From positions 1 to 37,211 of the forward strand of contig JAQGHP010000788.1 of NCBI GenBank assembly GCA_028288775.1: DNA of 37,211 nt, written 5' to 3'. The DNA is from Phycisphaerales bacterium. GTDB taxonomy: Bacteria > Planctomycetota > Phycisphaerae > Tepidisphaerales > Tepidisphaeraceae. The notes under the pieces were generated by a model. It was not told the DNA's origin. It ran no database searches and worked only from the letters and a program-made list of their open reading frames with translations. Shown here piece by piece: positions 16,513 through 24,492 of the stretch. Position numbers and translations under genes: made by a program. The stretch's first letter is position 1, and each line of letters starts with the position of its first letter.

Positions 16513-16613
16513 GATTGCAAAGTGAAAATTTGGGGACAAGTGGGAGGACGGCCTGAGTCGTAACTCCGCCTTTCAATTTTCATTTTGCAATTTGCACTTT
16601 GCAATTTGCAATC
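16513..16613. repeat. hairpin with GCAAATT/GCAAAGT tandem arms after panE
   Basis: GATTGCAAAGTGAAAATTT (from 16513) pairs imperfectly with the right side (16571-16613), which is a tandem of TTTTGCAATTTGCACTTTGC-like words. It begins just after the panE stop. The word is the same type as at 2835-2925, where the neighbouring genes are unrelated. It could terminate panE transcription. Confidence 0.7.
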
Positions 16614-16694
16614 CCCGACCCGCGCCGCGCCCGCCTACTGCAATTTCAAACGCATTGATTCTCTCCCATCCCAAGAGAAGGTATCATCCTCCCC

Positions 16695-17933
16695 ATGCAC
16701 GTCGTCATCTTCGAGGCGTCTCGCTGGCATACGTTTGCCCCGCTTTCCCTGAGCCGGCCGGTGTTTATGCTGGCGACGGGGATGAGCACCCTTTTGCAAA
16801 AGCAGTTGCGGCACCTCAAGCCCCCGCGCCTCACGCTCTGGGTGCGGCCGGAATTGGAGGAATTCTGCCGCCAGCGGGTCGCCCCCAAAACGGGCGTGCC
16901 GACGCAGATCAATGCGCCGCTCGACGACGAGCCGGCGCTGCTGATTAACGGCAGGACGGTGCATTTCGGGAAGTTTGAGTATCCGCCGCACGAAGCGGTG
17001 ATGGCGGATGACGGCGACGTGGTGCGTGCCGCGATGACGCATGATCCGGGCCTTTCCCCCCGCGACGCCTGGGACCGCACCGAGCGCTGGCTGCGGTTGC
17101 TCGAGCTCCCGCAGATGCCCGGCCAGGGGCGCTGCGTCGAATCGCTGGTGGACCTGATTCATTGGAACGACGAGTCGCTGGTGGAGGATTTCGCGCACCT
17201 GGAAACGCCCAGTTCGCCGCGGCCCGCGGGGCCGTATCACCTCGTCGAGGAGCGGGACGTGTGGCTGGGGCCGGGCGTGAAGCTCGACCCCGGGTGCGTG
17301 CTGGATGCGTCGAAGGGGCCGGTGGTGATCGGCGAAGGGGCCACGATCGGCGCGAACGCGGTGTTGCAGGGTCCCTGCTACATCGGCCCGCATGCGACGA
17401 TATCGCCGGTCGCGCAGATCCGACCCGGCACCAGCATCGGCCCCATGTGCAAGGTGGGCGGCGAAGTGTCCGCGTCGATCATGCTCGGCTACTCGAACAA
17501 GCCGCACGAAGGGTTTCTCGGCCACAGCTACGTCGGCAAGTGGGCAAACCTCGGCTCCGGGACCACCACGAGCAATTTGAAAAATACCTACGGCGAGATC
17601 AGCCTGAAACTCGGCGAGCACGACGTGCCCACCGGCCGCCGATTTTTGGGCTCCCTCATTGGCGACCATTCCAAAACCGGCATCCTCACCCGCCTGTCGA
17701 GCGGCACCTACATCGGCTTCTCCAGCATGCTCGCCGGCTCGGGCGTCGCGCCGCGGTACGTCCCGAGCTACACCTTCTGGACCGACCGCGGATCGGAGCC
17801 GTATCGGTTCGAAAAATCCATGGAAGTCGCGAAGCGCGTATTCGATCGCAGAGACCGGGCGTGGACCGCGACGGACGAAGCCGTAATGCGCTACGTCGCG
17901 GAGACGGCGTCGAAGGTGGAAGGGAAGGAGTGA
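16695..17933 (+). CDS. GlmU-like sugar nucleotidyltransferase with left-handed beta-helix
   Basis: A 412-residue cytoplasmic enzyme with a nucleotidyltransferase-like first half and a hexapeptide-repeat second half. It resembles the alternative GlmU family, which is proposed to make UDP-N-acetylglucosamine. The N-terminus (MHVVIFEASRWHTFAPLSLS) lacks the usual GxGTRM loop but has the RP and acidic positions typical of this subfamily. From about residue 195 come beta-helix repeats such as VWLGPGVKLDPGCVLD, VVIGEGATIGANAVLQG, CYIGPHATISPVAQIRPG and TSIGPMCKVGG. Then comes HSYVGKWANLGSGTTTSNLK, a block also seen in acetyltransferase domains. A TATCAT box lies 7 bases upstream of the ATG, with AGAAGG at 13 bases. 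Substrate unproven. Confidence 0.82.
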   Translation: MHVVIFEASRWHTFAPLSLSRPVFMLATGMSTLLQKQLRHLKPPRLTLWVRPELEEFCRQRVAPKTGVPTQINAPLDDEPALLINGRTVHFGKFEYPPHEAVMADDGDVVRAAMTHDPGLSPRDAWDRTERWLRLLELPQMPGQGRCVESLVDLIHWNDESLVEDFAHLETPSSPRPAGPYHLVEERDVWLGPGVKLDPGCVLDASKGPVVIGEGATIGANAVLQGPCYIGPHATISPVAQIRPGTSIGPMCKVGGEVSASIMLGYSNKPHEGFLGHSYVGKWANLGSGTTTSNLKNTYGEISLKLGEHDVPTGRRFLGSLIGDHSKTGILTRLSSGTYIGFSSMLAGSGVAPRYVPSYTFWTDRGSEPYRFEKSMEVAKRVFDRRDRAWTATDEAVMRYVAETASKVEGKE

Positions 17934-17935
17934 AG

Positions 17936-18134
17936 ACTGAGACCTGACGGCGAAAGTGCCCCGGATGGTATGGCTTGGCTCTGTGCTTCAAGAACAAATC
18001 CTTTCACGCCGGGTACGAGCGATAGCGAGGCCCCGGATTCTTCGGGGTAGGGGAACTCTCCGGTCCCTCGAATCCGGGGCCTCGCTTTCAGCTCGTACCC
18101 GGCGTGAATAGACTCAGTACTCAGTCCTCAGTCC
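17936..18134. repeat. 38-bp hairpin flanked by ACTCAGT-type words
   Basis: The inner arms 18003-18040 and 18070-18108 match except for a short internal bulge: TTCACGCCGGGTACGAGC and GCGAGGCCCCGGATTC both recur in the opposite arm. The flanks, GACTGAGACCTGA (17936-17948) and the ACTCAGTCC words at 18111-18134, form a weak outer stem. It fills the gap between the GlmU-like gene and the isomerase. Confidence 0.85.
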
Positions 18135-18158
18135 TTGCTATCAGAAAGGGTTTCCGAC

Positions 18159-19052
18159 ATGCCTCGCCTCGCCGCGTTCCCTAAAGCGTTCATGGACGAA
18201 CTGTGCGTCAACGGGAAGATGACGCTGCGCCAGTGGGTCGATCTCTCGGCTTCGCTCGACATCGACGGGCTCGAGTTCTACAGCGGCTTTCTCGATCTGC
18301 GCGCGCCGGGCTCCTGGCCCGTGGCCCGGCGGATGGTCGAGGACCAGGGGCGGTCCATCCCCATGCTCTGCTGCTCGCCCGACTTCACCCATCCCGATCC
18401 GGCATTTCGACGGCAGCAGATCGATCTGGAAAAAGGGTGGATCGACATGGCCGCGGCGCTCGGCGGAAAATTCTGCCGCGTGCTCTCCGGGCAGCGCCGG
18501 CCGGAAGTGAGCCGGGCGCAGGGCGTGCAGTACGCCGCCGACGCGATTGAAGAGTGCATCCCCCATGCCGCGGAGCGGGACGTCACGATCATCATCGAGA
18601 ACCACTACAAGGACAATTACTGGCAGTACCCCGAATTCGCCCAGAAGATGGACGTCTTCTGCGAACTCGTCGAGCGCGTCCAATCCCCCCACTTTGGCGT
18701 CAACTACGATCCGAGCAACACGATTCTCGCCGGCGAAGACCCGCTCGAACTGCTTCGGCGGATCAAGCACCGCGTCGTCACCATGCACGCCAGCGACCGC
18801 TATCTCGCCGAGGGAACCATCGAAGACCTCCGCAAGGAGGAGGACAGCGTCGGCTACGCCAGCCGCCTCCGCCACGGGGAAATCGGCAAGGGCCTCAACG
18901 ACTACGACGCCATCTTCACCGAACTTCGCGGCGTCCATTTCAACGGCTGGATCAGCATCGAAGACGGCGTGAACGGGATCGAAGAACTCCAGCGCAGCGC
19001 GCTGTTCCTCCGCAAAAAGATGCGACAGTATTGGCCCGCCGCGACGAAATAA
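18159..19052 (+). CDS. sugar phosphate isomerase/epimerase (xylose-isomerase-like TIM barrel)
   Basis: A 297-residue protein of the AP-endonuclease-2/xylose-isomerase-like barrel family, which isomerises or epimerises sugars using a divalent metal. Candidate metal-binding positions are Glu in LEFYSGFLDL, Glu in IIIENHYKDN, Asp in GVNYDPSNT, His in VVTMHASDRY and Glu in NGWISIEDG; these are placed by family analogy. The ATG at 18159 is preceded by AAAGG and gives MPRLAAFPKAFMDELC. Such enzymes are very numerous in planctomycetes. The substrate is not predictable, and neighbours do not help. Confidence 0.85.
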   Translation: MPRLAAFPKAFMDELCVNGKMTLRQWVDLSASLDIDGLEFYSGFLDLRAPGSWPVARRMVEDQGRSIPMLCCSPDFTHPDPAFRRQQIDLEKGWIDMAAALGGKFCRVLSGQRRPEVSRAQGVQYAADAIEECIPHAAERDVTIIIENHYKDNYWQYPEFAQKMDVFCELVERVQSPHFGVNYDPSNTILAGEDPLELLRRIKHRVVTMHASDRYLAEGTIEDLRKEEDSVGYASRLRHGEIGKGLNDYDAIFTELRGVHFNGWISIEDGVNGIEELQRSALFLRKKMRQYWPAATK

Positions 19053-19066
19053 GAACGAACACATCC

Positions 19067-19319
19067 AGCCCCGGAGGGGCGTAAGAAGCGTTAGATATTC
19101 GAACCATGTCCGATGTTCGGGGGATCCGTTCGGGCAAGGGACGATCGGAGCCGGGCAGTGTCGGCCCGGCTCCGAATGGATTTCGTCGGCCACGCAATTT
19201 GATCGTCAGAGGCGGAATGGGAATTCAGCGCTTCTTACGCCCCTCCGGGGCTGTGCGCCATTCGGGATCTTTTCCCACGGCTTGCGCCGTGGGCTAAGTT
19301 CTTACGCCCCTCCGGGGCT
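19067..19319. repeat. GCCCCGGAGGGGCGTAAG repeat, three copies, with nested hairpins
   Basis: AGCCCCGGAGGGGCGTAAGA begins the copy at 19067-19090. It recurs inverted at 19229-19252 and again, in that inverted orientation, at 19299-19319. Within the first pair is a strong hairpin (19145-19175, TCGGAGCCGGG...CCCGGCTCCGA). Between copies two and three is CCCACGGCTTGCGCCGTGGG (19274-19293). It fills the gap between the isomerase and hypB, which are convergent. A frame of about 60 codons across it is not convincing. Confidence 0.85.
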
Positions 19320-19370
19320 GATCGCGTGGGCTTCAGAGCCGCACGGTTTCGTAAGTCAACATTGAAATCA

Positions 19371-20042
19371 TCAACCCGCGGATACGGGTTGCGGCGATTC
19401 GATGGTTTGCAACCACTCCTCCAAGCCTTCACCCGTCTTGGCGGAAAGCTCGAAGATCTGCATCCCCGGGCGGACGGCGAGGATATTGGCATGGGCGGCG
19501 GCGCGGTCGAAGCCGACCGCGGCGGCGAGGTCCATCTTGGTAATCACCGCGACGTCGGCGGTGTTGAAGATCGTCGGGTACTTCAGCGGCTTGTCCTCCC
19601 CTTCGGTCACCGAGAACAGCACCAGCCGATGCGCTTCGCCCAGATCGTAGCTGGCCGGGCAGACAAGATTGCCAACGTTTTCGATGAAGAGGTAATCGAG
19701 CGAGTCCAAGTCCCATCCCTCCAGCGCATCCTGCACCATCTGCGCTTCGAGATGGCAGACCGTGCCGGTAACGATCTGCCGCACGGGCGCGCCGCTGCGG
19801 GCGAGGCGCTGGGCGTCGTTGTCCGTGGCCAGATCCCCCACCAACGCGGCGACCCGGTGCCGCTTCGCGAGCAGCGTCAGCACGCGTTCCAGAAACATGG
19901 TCTTCCCGGATCCCGGACTGGAGACGAGGCTGATGACCCGCACGCCCGCGTCGTTGAACCGCTGCCGCAAGGCGCGGGCGACGACGTCGTTTTGCTTGAG
20001 CACCTTCTGGCGGACTTCGACGAGGCGGGTTTGGGTGTTCAT
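19371..20042 (-). CDS. hypB: hydrogenase nickel incorporation protein HypB
   Basis: A GTPase of 223 residues that delivers nickel to [NiFe]-hydrogenase (with HypA), and in some bacteria also to urease. The P-loop is SSPGSGKT (about 41-48). The nickel/zinc site is Cys-96/His-97 in TVCHLEAQ with Cys-128 in NLVCPAS, as in other HypB proteins, and GTP contacts include NVGNLVC and ITKMDLA. The N-terminal histidine-rich or CxxCGC nickel-storage motifs of some HypBs are absent. AAAGGT precedes the ATG at 20042. It is divergent from a nickel transporter gene, supporting a nickel role. No hydrogenase or hypA is in the window. Confidence 0.92.
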   Translation of the reverse strand: MNTQTRLVEVRQKVLKQNDVVARALRQRFNDAGVRVISLVSSPGSGKTMFLERVLTLLAKRHRVAALVGDLATDNDAQRLARSGAPVRQIVTGTVCHLEAQMVQDALEGWDLDSLDYLFIENVGNLVCPASYDLGEAHRLVLFSVTEGEDKPLKYPTIFNTADVAVITKMDLAAAVGFDRAAAHANILAVRPGMQIFELSAKTGEGLEEWLQTIESPQPVSAG

Positions 20043-20085
20043 CCGAAGACCTTTGTATATTAGTCGTTGTGCGAACTCGCTCGTT

Positions 20086-20119
20086 CCGGTCCCCTCGCCC
20101 TCGCACCCGGGGGAGAGGG
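20086..20119. repeat. CCCTCTCCC/GGGAGAGGG-type repeat between hypB and the nickel transporter
   Basis: On the minus strand the stretch reads TCCCTCTCCCCCGGGTGCGA followed by GGGCGAGGGGACCGG. The same arrangement (CCCTCTCC, short loop, GAGGGC, then GAGGGG) occurs inside the fused FAD protein gene at 32690-32717. It lies in the divergent hypB/transporter promoter region. Confidence 0.6.
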
Positions 20120-20202
20120 AAAAACCGTCTTGTGCGAAGAGCCTCGCGCACGAATTGTACGGGCGATCGGCCCGAAGGGTGAAGCGGAAAAGTCGTGATT
20201 GC

Positions 20203-20231
20203 GAGGCCCACCGCGCCTCTCCGCCTTTTTT
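20203..20231 (+). terminator. intrinsic-terminator-like hairpin in the nickel-transporter leader
   Basis: GAGGC (20203-20207) pairs with GCCTC (20215-20219), the stem could extend with GCGGA/TCCGC, and a run of six T follows (20226-20231). It lies 60 bases upstream of the transporter start and no plus-strand gene ends before it, so it may act as a leader attenuator. The stem is short and the call is tentative. Confidence 0.35.
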
Positions 20232-20291
20232 GCTGTTCCCCCTGCATGGCAGAAAGCTTCTAATGCCACGCAAAGCCCTGGTGGAGCCGCA

Positions 20292-21377
20292 ATGGTGCAT
20301 GGCAGCCGAGCATGTAGGTTTCGCAACAAAGCCCTTCTCACCCTTGCGCTGCTGGCCGGGGCGAATCTTGTCGCCTGGGCCGCGGCACTGATCACTTTCC
20401 ACCATTTTGCGGTGCTTCTGGGGACCGCCACGCTCGCCTATACCCTCGGCCTGCGGCACGCGGTGGACGCCGACCATATTTCCGCCATCGACAACGTCAC
20501 CCGCAAGCTCATGCAGGAGGGCCAGCGCCCGCTGCTCGTCGGATTCTTCTTCTCACTGGGGCACTCGACCGTCGTCGTGCTGCTGTCGGTGGTGATCGCG
20601 CTCACCGCGGCGCACATTCAGTCCCGATTCCCGGACATCCAGCGCATCGGCGGGCTCATCGGAACCACCGTCTCGGCGGTATTTCTGCTCGTTATCGCGG
20701 GCATCAATCTCCTTGTGCTCCGCGGGGTGGTCGGCGCGTTCCGCCGGGTCAAACGGGGCGAACCGTACGATGAGCAAGACCCGAACGCCGCCCTCGATCA
20801 ACTGGGCGTCATGGGCAGAATCTTCCGGCCGGTGCTGCGCATCGTGGACCGCAGTTGGAAGATGTACTGGGTCGGCCTGCTGTTCGGCCTGGGCTTTGAC
20901 ACGGCGACCGAAGTCGGCCTGTTGGGCATCTCCGCCGCGGCGGCTACGCAGGGGCTGCCGGTCTGGTCCATCCTGCTGTTCCCCGCGCTCTTCACCGCCG
21001 GGATGTGCCTGGTGGATACGCTCGACGGGATCCTCATGCTCGGCGCTTACGGCTGGGCCTACGTGCATCCCGTCCGCAAGCTCTACTACAATATGACGAT
21101 CACGGCCGTCTCGGTGATCATCGCCGTCGCGGTCGGCGGAATCGAAGTGCTCAGCATGCTCGCCGGCCGCCTCAACCTCCATGGCCCCGGCTGGGACACG
21201 ATCAATTCACTCGGCAACCACATGGGCGCGATAGGAATTCTCATCATCGCAATATTCATCCTGAGCTGGGCCGCGTCCACGCTCGGGTATCGCATGATGG
21301 GCTACAAACAGCTTGAGTTCGCTACAGGGCCAGCGCTTCCCGAGGCCGACGCCGCCAAAGAATCTCCCGCGATGTGA
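20292..21377 (+). CDS. NiCoT-family nickel/cobalt transporter (HoxN/NixA-like)
   Basis: A 361-residue inner-membrane permease for Ni2+ (or Co2+). The family hallmark HAVDADHISAIDN in the second membrane segment is present, as are FFFSLGHSTVVVLLS, GLLFGLGFDTATEVGLLG and ALFTAGMCLVDTLDGILM. The N-terminal part is basic, followed by about eight membrane segments. The ATG at 20292 has GGAG nearby and fits the family length. It is divergent from hypB across about 250 bases that contain a GC-rich repeat and a terminator-like hairpin. The pair points to a nickel enzyme in this organism. Confidence 0.93.
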   Translation: MVHGSRACRFRNKALLTLALLAGANLVAWAAALITFHHFAVLLGTATLAYTLGLRHAVDADHISAIDNVTRKLMQEGQRPLLVGFFFSLGHSTVVVLLSVVIALTAAHIQSRFPDIQRIGGLIGTTVSAVFLLVIAGINLLVLRGVVGAFRRVKRGEPYDEQDPNAALDQLGVMGRIFRPVLRIVDRSWKMYWVGLLFGLGFDTATEVGLLGISAAAATQGLPVWSILLFPALFTAGMCLVDTLDGILMLGAYGWAYVHPVRKLYYNMTITAVSVIIAVAVGGIEVLSMLAGRLNLHGPGWDTINSLGNHMGAIGILIIAIFILSWAASTLGYRMMGYKQLEFATGPALPEADAAKESPAM

Positions 21378-21703
21378 TGGCCAATTCCCCGATAGATATT
21401 GTTGAAATACCCGCCTCGATTTTGCCACAATCTCTCCCTGGACAATTCGAGGGCTCCGCGACCCATCGGTCATACAATGGAGCATGACCGGGGAATGGAG
21501 CGCGCCGATGTTGAATCGGGGGGCTTGAGCAGCCCAAATATTCACGAGATGGTGCATAACGGTGCGTTTTGGTGCATTTGGCGAGTCGCCGGGCCGTGTG
21601 TTGGATTGACTTTCCCCCCCGATTCACCGAAGAAAGACTTTTGCACGCCGTCGTGGCCTTCCGTTTGGGCCGGGCGAATGTCGCACTTATTCCATGGACA
21701 ACG
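21378..21703. other. gap of 326 bases without a recognisable gene
   Basis: Between the nickel transporter and the ABC-F gene I see no convincing coding frame, RNA gene or strong hairpin. The frame of the ABC-F gene is open back to a TTG near 21569, but the added residues (for example SRRAVCWIDFPPRF) are not typical of the family. A TACAAT box at 21473-21478 may be a promoter element. Confidence 0.5.
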
Positions 21704-23368
21704 ATGGCAATCGCGTCACTGACCAACATCGAGAAGCATTTCGGCAAGCAGGTTCTCTTCGAGAAGCTTGATCTGACGATCGGCGAAGAGGAGCGCGTCG
21801 GGTTTATCGGGGCCAACGGGTCCGGGAAATCCACGCTCTTTAAGTTGCTCACGGGCAAGATTCAGCCGGACGTGGGGACGGTAATCGTCGGCCGGGGCAC
21901 GAAGGTCGGGTATCTCGTGCAGAATCCGGAGTTCGACCTGGAAAACACCGTGCTCGACGAGGCGGAGCTGGGCTTCGCCCAGTTGCACAAACTCTCGCAC
22001 GACATGCGCGTCCTCGAGCACCGGATGGCCGAGGCGACGGGCGGCGAATTGGAAAAAGTGCTGGAGCGGTACCAGAACGTCCAGCACGAGTTCGACATCG
22101 CCGGCGGGTACGCCTGGCAGCACAAGATGGAGGCCACGCTCCTGGGCGTGGGCCTTGGGCGCGAGACGTGGGAGCAGAAGGTCAGCGTTCTATCGGGCGG
22201 GCAGCGGTCGCGCCTGGCGCTCAGCAAGCTGCTGCTCTCGGAGCCGGACCTGCTTCTGCTCGATGAGCCGACGAACCACCTGGACCTGGCCGCCATCGAA
22301 TGGCTGGAAAAGTATCTCGCGGATTTCAGCGGGGCAGTCGTCATTATCTCGCACGACCGGTTTCTGCTCGACCGGCTCGCCACGCGCATCGTCTGGCTCA
22401 ACCGGGCACAGATAGACAGCTATTCCGGCAACTATTCTGCCTACGTCGAACAGCGCGAGCTCAACGAGCTAAGCCAGCAGCGGGCGTACGAGTTACAGCA
22501 GAAGGACGTCGCCAAGCAGCAGGAATTCATCCGGCGATTCAAGGCCGGCCAACGCAGCAAGGAGGCCAAGGGCCGCGAGAAGCGATTGGAACGCCGCATG
22601 GAAAGCGGCGAAATGGTGCGGCCGGTCACCGTGCAGCAGAAGATCAACCTCTCGATCAATTCCAACCAGCGGGCCGGCGACCGCGTGCTGCAGGTGCGCG
22701 AGCTGAGCAAGGCGTTTGGCGAGAACGTGCTGTGGCAGGAGATATCCGCGGAGATCAGCCGGGGCGAGCGGATCGGCATCATCGGGCATAACGGCTCGGG
22801 CAAGACGACGATGCTGAAGGTGCTGATGGGCCTCGAGCCTGCCGGGGCGGGCGTGGTGAAATGGGGCGCCAACCTCAAGCTCGGCTACTACGACCAGCGC
22901 CAAGACATGCTTAATCCCAAGCACACCATGATGGACGCGCTGCACTACGGCCGCCAGATCAAGGACAAGGAGGCCCGGGACGTGCTGGGCCTCATGCTCT
23001 TCGGGAACGACGACGTCGAAAAACGCATCGAGCTTCTCAGCGGCGGCGAAAAAGCCCGCGTGCGCATCGCGCAGCTCCTCGTGGACAAGCCCAACGTGCT
23101 GGTCCTCGACGAACCCACCAACCACCTCGACATCACCTCGCGCGAGGCGCTGGAAAGCGCCCTCTCCGGCTTCGACGGCACGATCCTGTGCGTGAGCCAC
23201 GACCGCTACTTCCTGGATCAAGTGGTCGAACGGCTTTGGGTATTGACCCCTCCCACCATGACCGATTTCGACGGCAACTATTCGGAGTGGGTCGAGAAAT
23301 TGAAGGAACTGGAAAAACGCGCCAAGGAGGAAGCCGCGGCCGGCAGCGCGAAGGGAAAACGGCGGTGA
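21704..23368 (+). CDS. ABC-F family ATPase (ribosome-associated translation factor type)
   Basis: A 554-residue soluble protein with two ATP-binding domains and no membrane part. Domain 1 has GANGSGKST, LSGGQRSRLALSKLL and LLLLDEPTNHLD. Domain 2 has GHNGSGKTT, LSGGEKARVRIAQLL and VLVLDEPTNHLD. Between them is a charged linker (RELNELSQQRAYELQQKD, then a lysine/arginine-rich stretch), and the C-terminus ends in KRAKEEAAAGSAKGKRR. Such proteins bind ribosomes and act on translation or give resistance to ribosome-targeting antibiotics. The ATG at 21704 fits the family start MAIASLTNIEKHFGKQVLF. Which ABC-F subgroup (Uup, EttA, YdiF type) is not clear from sequence alone. Confidence 0.93.
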   Translation: MAIASLTNIEKHFGKQVLFEKLDLTIGEEERVGFIGANGSGKSTLFKLLTGKIQPDVGTVIVGRGTKVGYLVQNPEFDLENTVLDEAELGFAQLHKLSHDMRVLEHRMAEATGGELEKVLERYQNVQHEFDIAGGYAWQHKMEATLLGVGLGRETWEQKVSVLSGGQRSRLALSKLLLSEPDLLLLDEPTNHLDLAAIEWLEKYLADFSGAVVIISHDRFLLDRLATRIVWLNRAQIDSYSGNYSAYVEQRELNELSQQRAYELQQKDVAKQQEFIRRFKAGQRSKEAKGREKRLERRMESGEMVRPVTVQQKINLSINSNQRAGDRVLQVRELSKAFGENVLWQEISAEISRGERIGIIGHNGSGKTTMLKVLMGLEPAGAGVVKWGANLKLGYYDQRQDMLNPKHTMMDALHYGRQIKDKEARDVLGLMLFGNDDVEKRIELLSGGEKARVRIAQLLVDKPNVLVLDEPTNHLDITSREALESALSGFDGTILCVSHDRYFLDQVVERLWVLTPPTMTDFDGNYSEWVEKLKELEKRAKEEAAAGSAKGKRR

Positions 23369-23372
23369 TTGG

Positions 23373-23705
23373 GCGAAGGAAATGAACGCCAAGAGAGCAA
23401 CACGCGCGCGGGATTCAGTGAAGCGACGGGCGTATCACTTTCGAAATGAAATCGAACGCAGAGACGCAGAGACGCAGAGGTAGGAAAGAGAGAGAACTGC
23501 TGGGCCGCCCTCAGAATTCTCGAAGGGCCTTATACTCAAGCCAACAATCCTCTCCGCGCTTTCCTCTGCGTCTCGGCGTCTCTGCGTTGGATTTTATTGC
23601 CCGGACGGCCGGACGTGTCGCAGCAAGAACAGCGCAACCACTTCCCCGTATTCCTTGGCGTTTCCAGTCTTGGCGTCCTTGGCGTCTGGCATTCATTTCC
23701 TTCGC
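23373..23705. repeat. nested palindrome with CGCAGAGA and CTTGGCGT tandem words
   Basis: The outer arms are 23373-23393 (GCGAAGGAAATGAACGCCAAG) and 23679-23705. The inner arms are 23444-23496 and 23548-23597, built from AACGCAGAGACGCAGAGACG and its complement. Between the inner right arm and the outer right arm, GGCGTTTCCAGTCTTGGCGT is a degenerate tandem of CTTGGCGT. It occupies most of the gap between the ABC-F gene and rutE (23369-23792), which has no gene. The inner arms share their words with 29079-29229. Confidence 0.85.
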
Positions 23706-23792
23706 GTCGGGCAACGTCGTGGATCGTTAATGGAAATTGCCCACAACCCTGCCCTATCCTGTCTCACCGCCGACGCATGAAGGAGACCCGTT

Positions 23793-24392
23793 ATGGCCGA
23801 TCCCGCGAGTGATGAATGTCTGAACGTGATCTTCCGCGAGGCACACACGCATTCGGCGTGGCTTGCCAAACCGGTGGACGATGCGCTGCTGCGGGAGGTC
23901 TACGACCTCGCCAAGCTCGGGCCCACGTCGGCGAACACCAATCCGATGCGGGTCGTTTTCGTGAAGTCGGCCGCGGGCAAGGAGCGATTGAAGCCGGCGC
24001 TGTCCCCGGGAAATGTGGAGAAGACGATGGCTGCGCCGGTGTGCGCGATCATCGCGAATGACATGCGCTTTCACGAATTGATCCCCAGGCTCTGGCCGCA
24101 CATGCCGGAGATGGCGAACGTTTTTACGCAGCCGGGCAAGGAGGAATTCGTCGCGACGTTCGCCTTCCGCAACGCGACGCTGCAAGGCGCTTACCTCATC
24201 ATCGCGGCCCGCGCGCTGGGGCTTGACGCGGGGCCGATGTCGGGCTTCGACAACGCGAAGGTGGACGCGGAGTTCTTCCCGGACGGGCGGCTTAAATCCA
24301 ATTTCCTCATAAACCTCGGCTACGGAGATCCCGCCATGCTCCGCCCTCGCAACCCGCGGCTGAGCTTCGAGGAAGCGTGCCAAATCATTTAG
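23793..24392 (+). CDS. rutE: nitroreductase-family malonic semialdehyde reductase RutE-like
   Basis: A 199-residue flavin (FMN) oxidoreductase that in Escherichia coli reduces malonic semialdehyde in pyrimidine breakdown. It agrees with RutE along the whole length. Matching blocks include LGPTSANTNPMRVVFVKS, GKERLKPALSPGN, ALGLDAGPMSGFDN, LKSNFLINLGYGDP and LSFEEACQ. A strong AGGAG precedes the ATG at 23793. No other rut genes are present, so the natural substrate may be another aldehyde, enal or nitro compound. A small gene follows on the same strand. Confidence 0.9.
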   Translation: MADPASDECLNVIFREAHTHSAWLAKPVDDALLREVYDLAKLGPTSANTNPMRVVFVKSAAGKERLKPALSPGNVEKTMAAPVCAIIANDMRFHELIPRLWPHMPEMANVFTQPGKEEFVATFAFRNATLQGAYLIIAARALGLDAGPMSGFDNAKVDAEFFPDGRLKSNFLINLGYGDPAMLRPRNPRLSFEEACQII

Positions 24393-24480
24393 TGCTTTGC
24401 CCAAAATTGTGGCTGAGACCGATAACTCAATTTTTACCAGAGAAATCCGCGAACGGGTGTGCCGCGGGGATCAGATGTGC

Positions 24481-24486
24481 TACGAT
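24481..24486 (+). promoter_or_regulatory. extended TGCTACGAT -10-like box before a small gene
   Basis: TGCTACGAT (24478-24486) ends 6 bases before the ATG at 24493. It would give a leaderless message. An alternative is that translation begins at an ATG at 24475, preceded by GGGGA, which would place this sequence inside the gene. Confidence 0.3.
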
Positions 24487-24492
24487 CCGTTT

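Noticed and set aside
19106-19297. A 63-codon frame between isomerase and hypB
   Set aside because: It runs through the repeat copies and hairpins, has no good start site, and its protein (for example LRPSGAVRHSGS) is the translation of the repeat.
19371-20042. Urease accessory protein UreG instead of HypB
   Set aside because: The CH motif in TVCHLEAQ and the later Cys in NLVCPAS are HypB metal-site positions; no urease genes are present.
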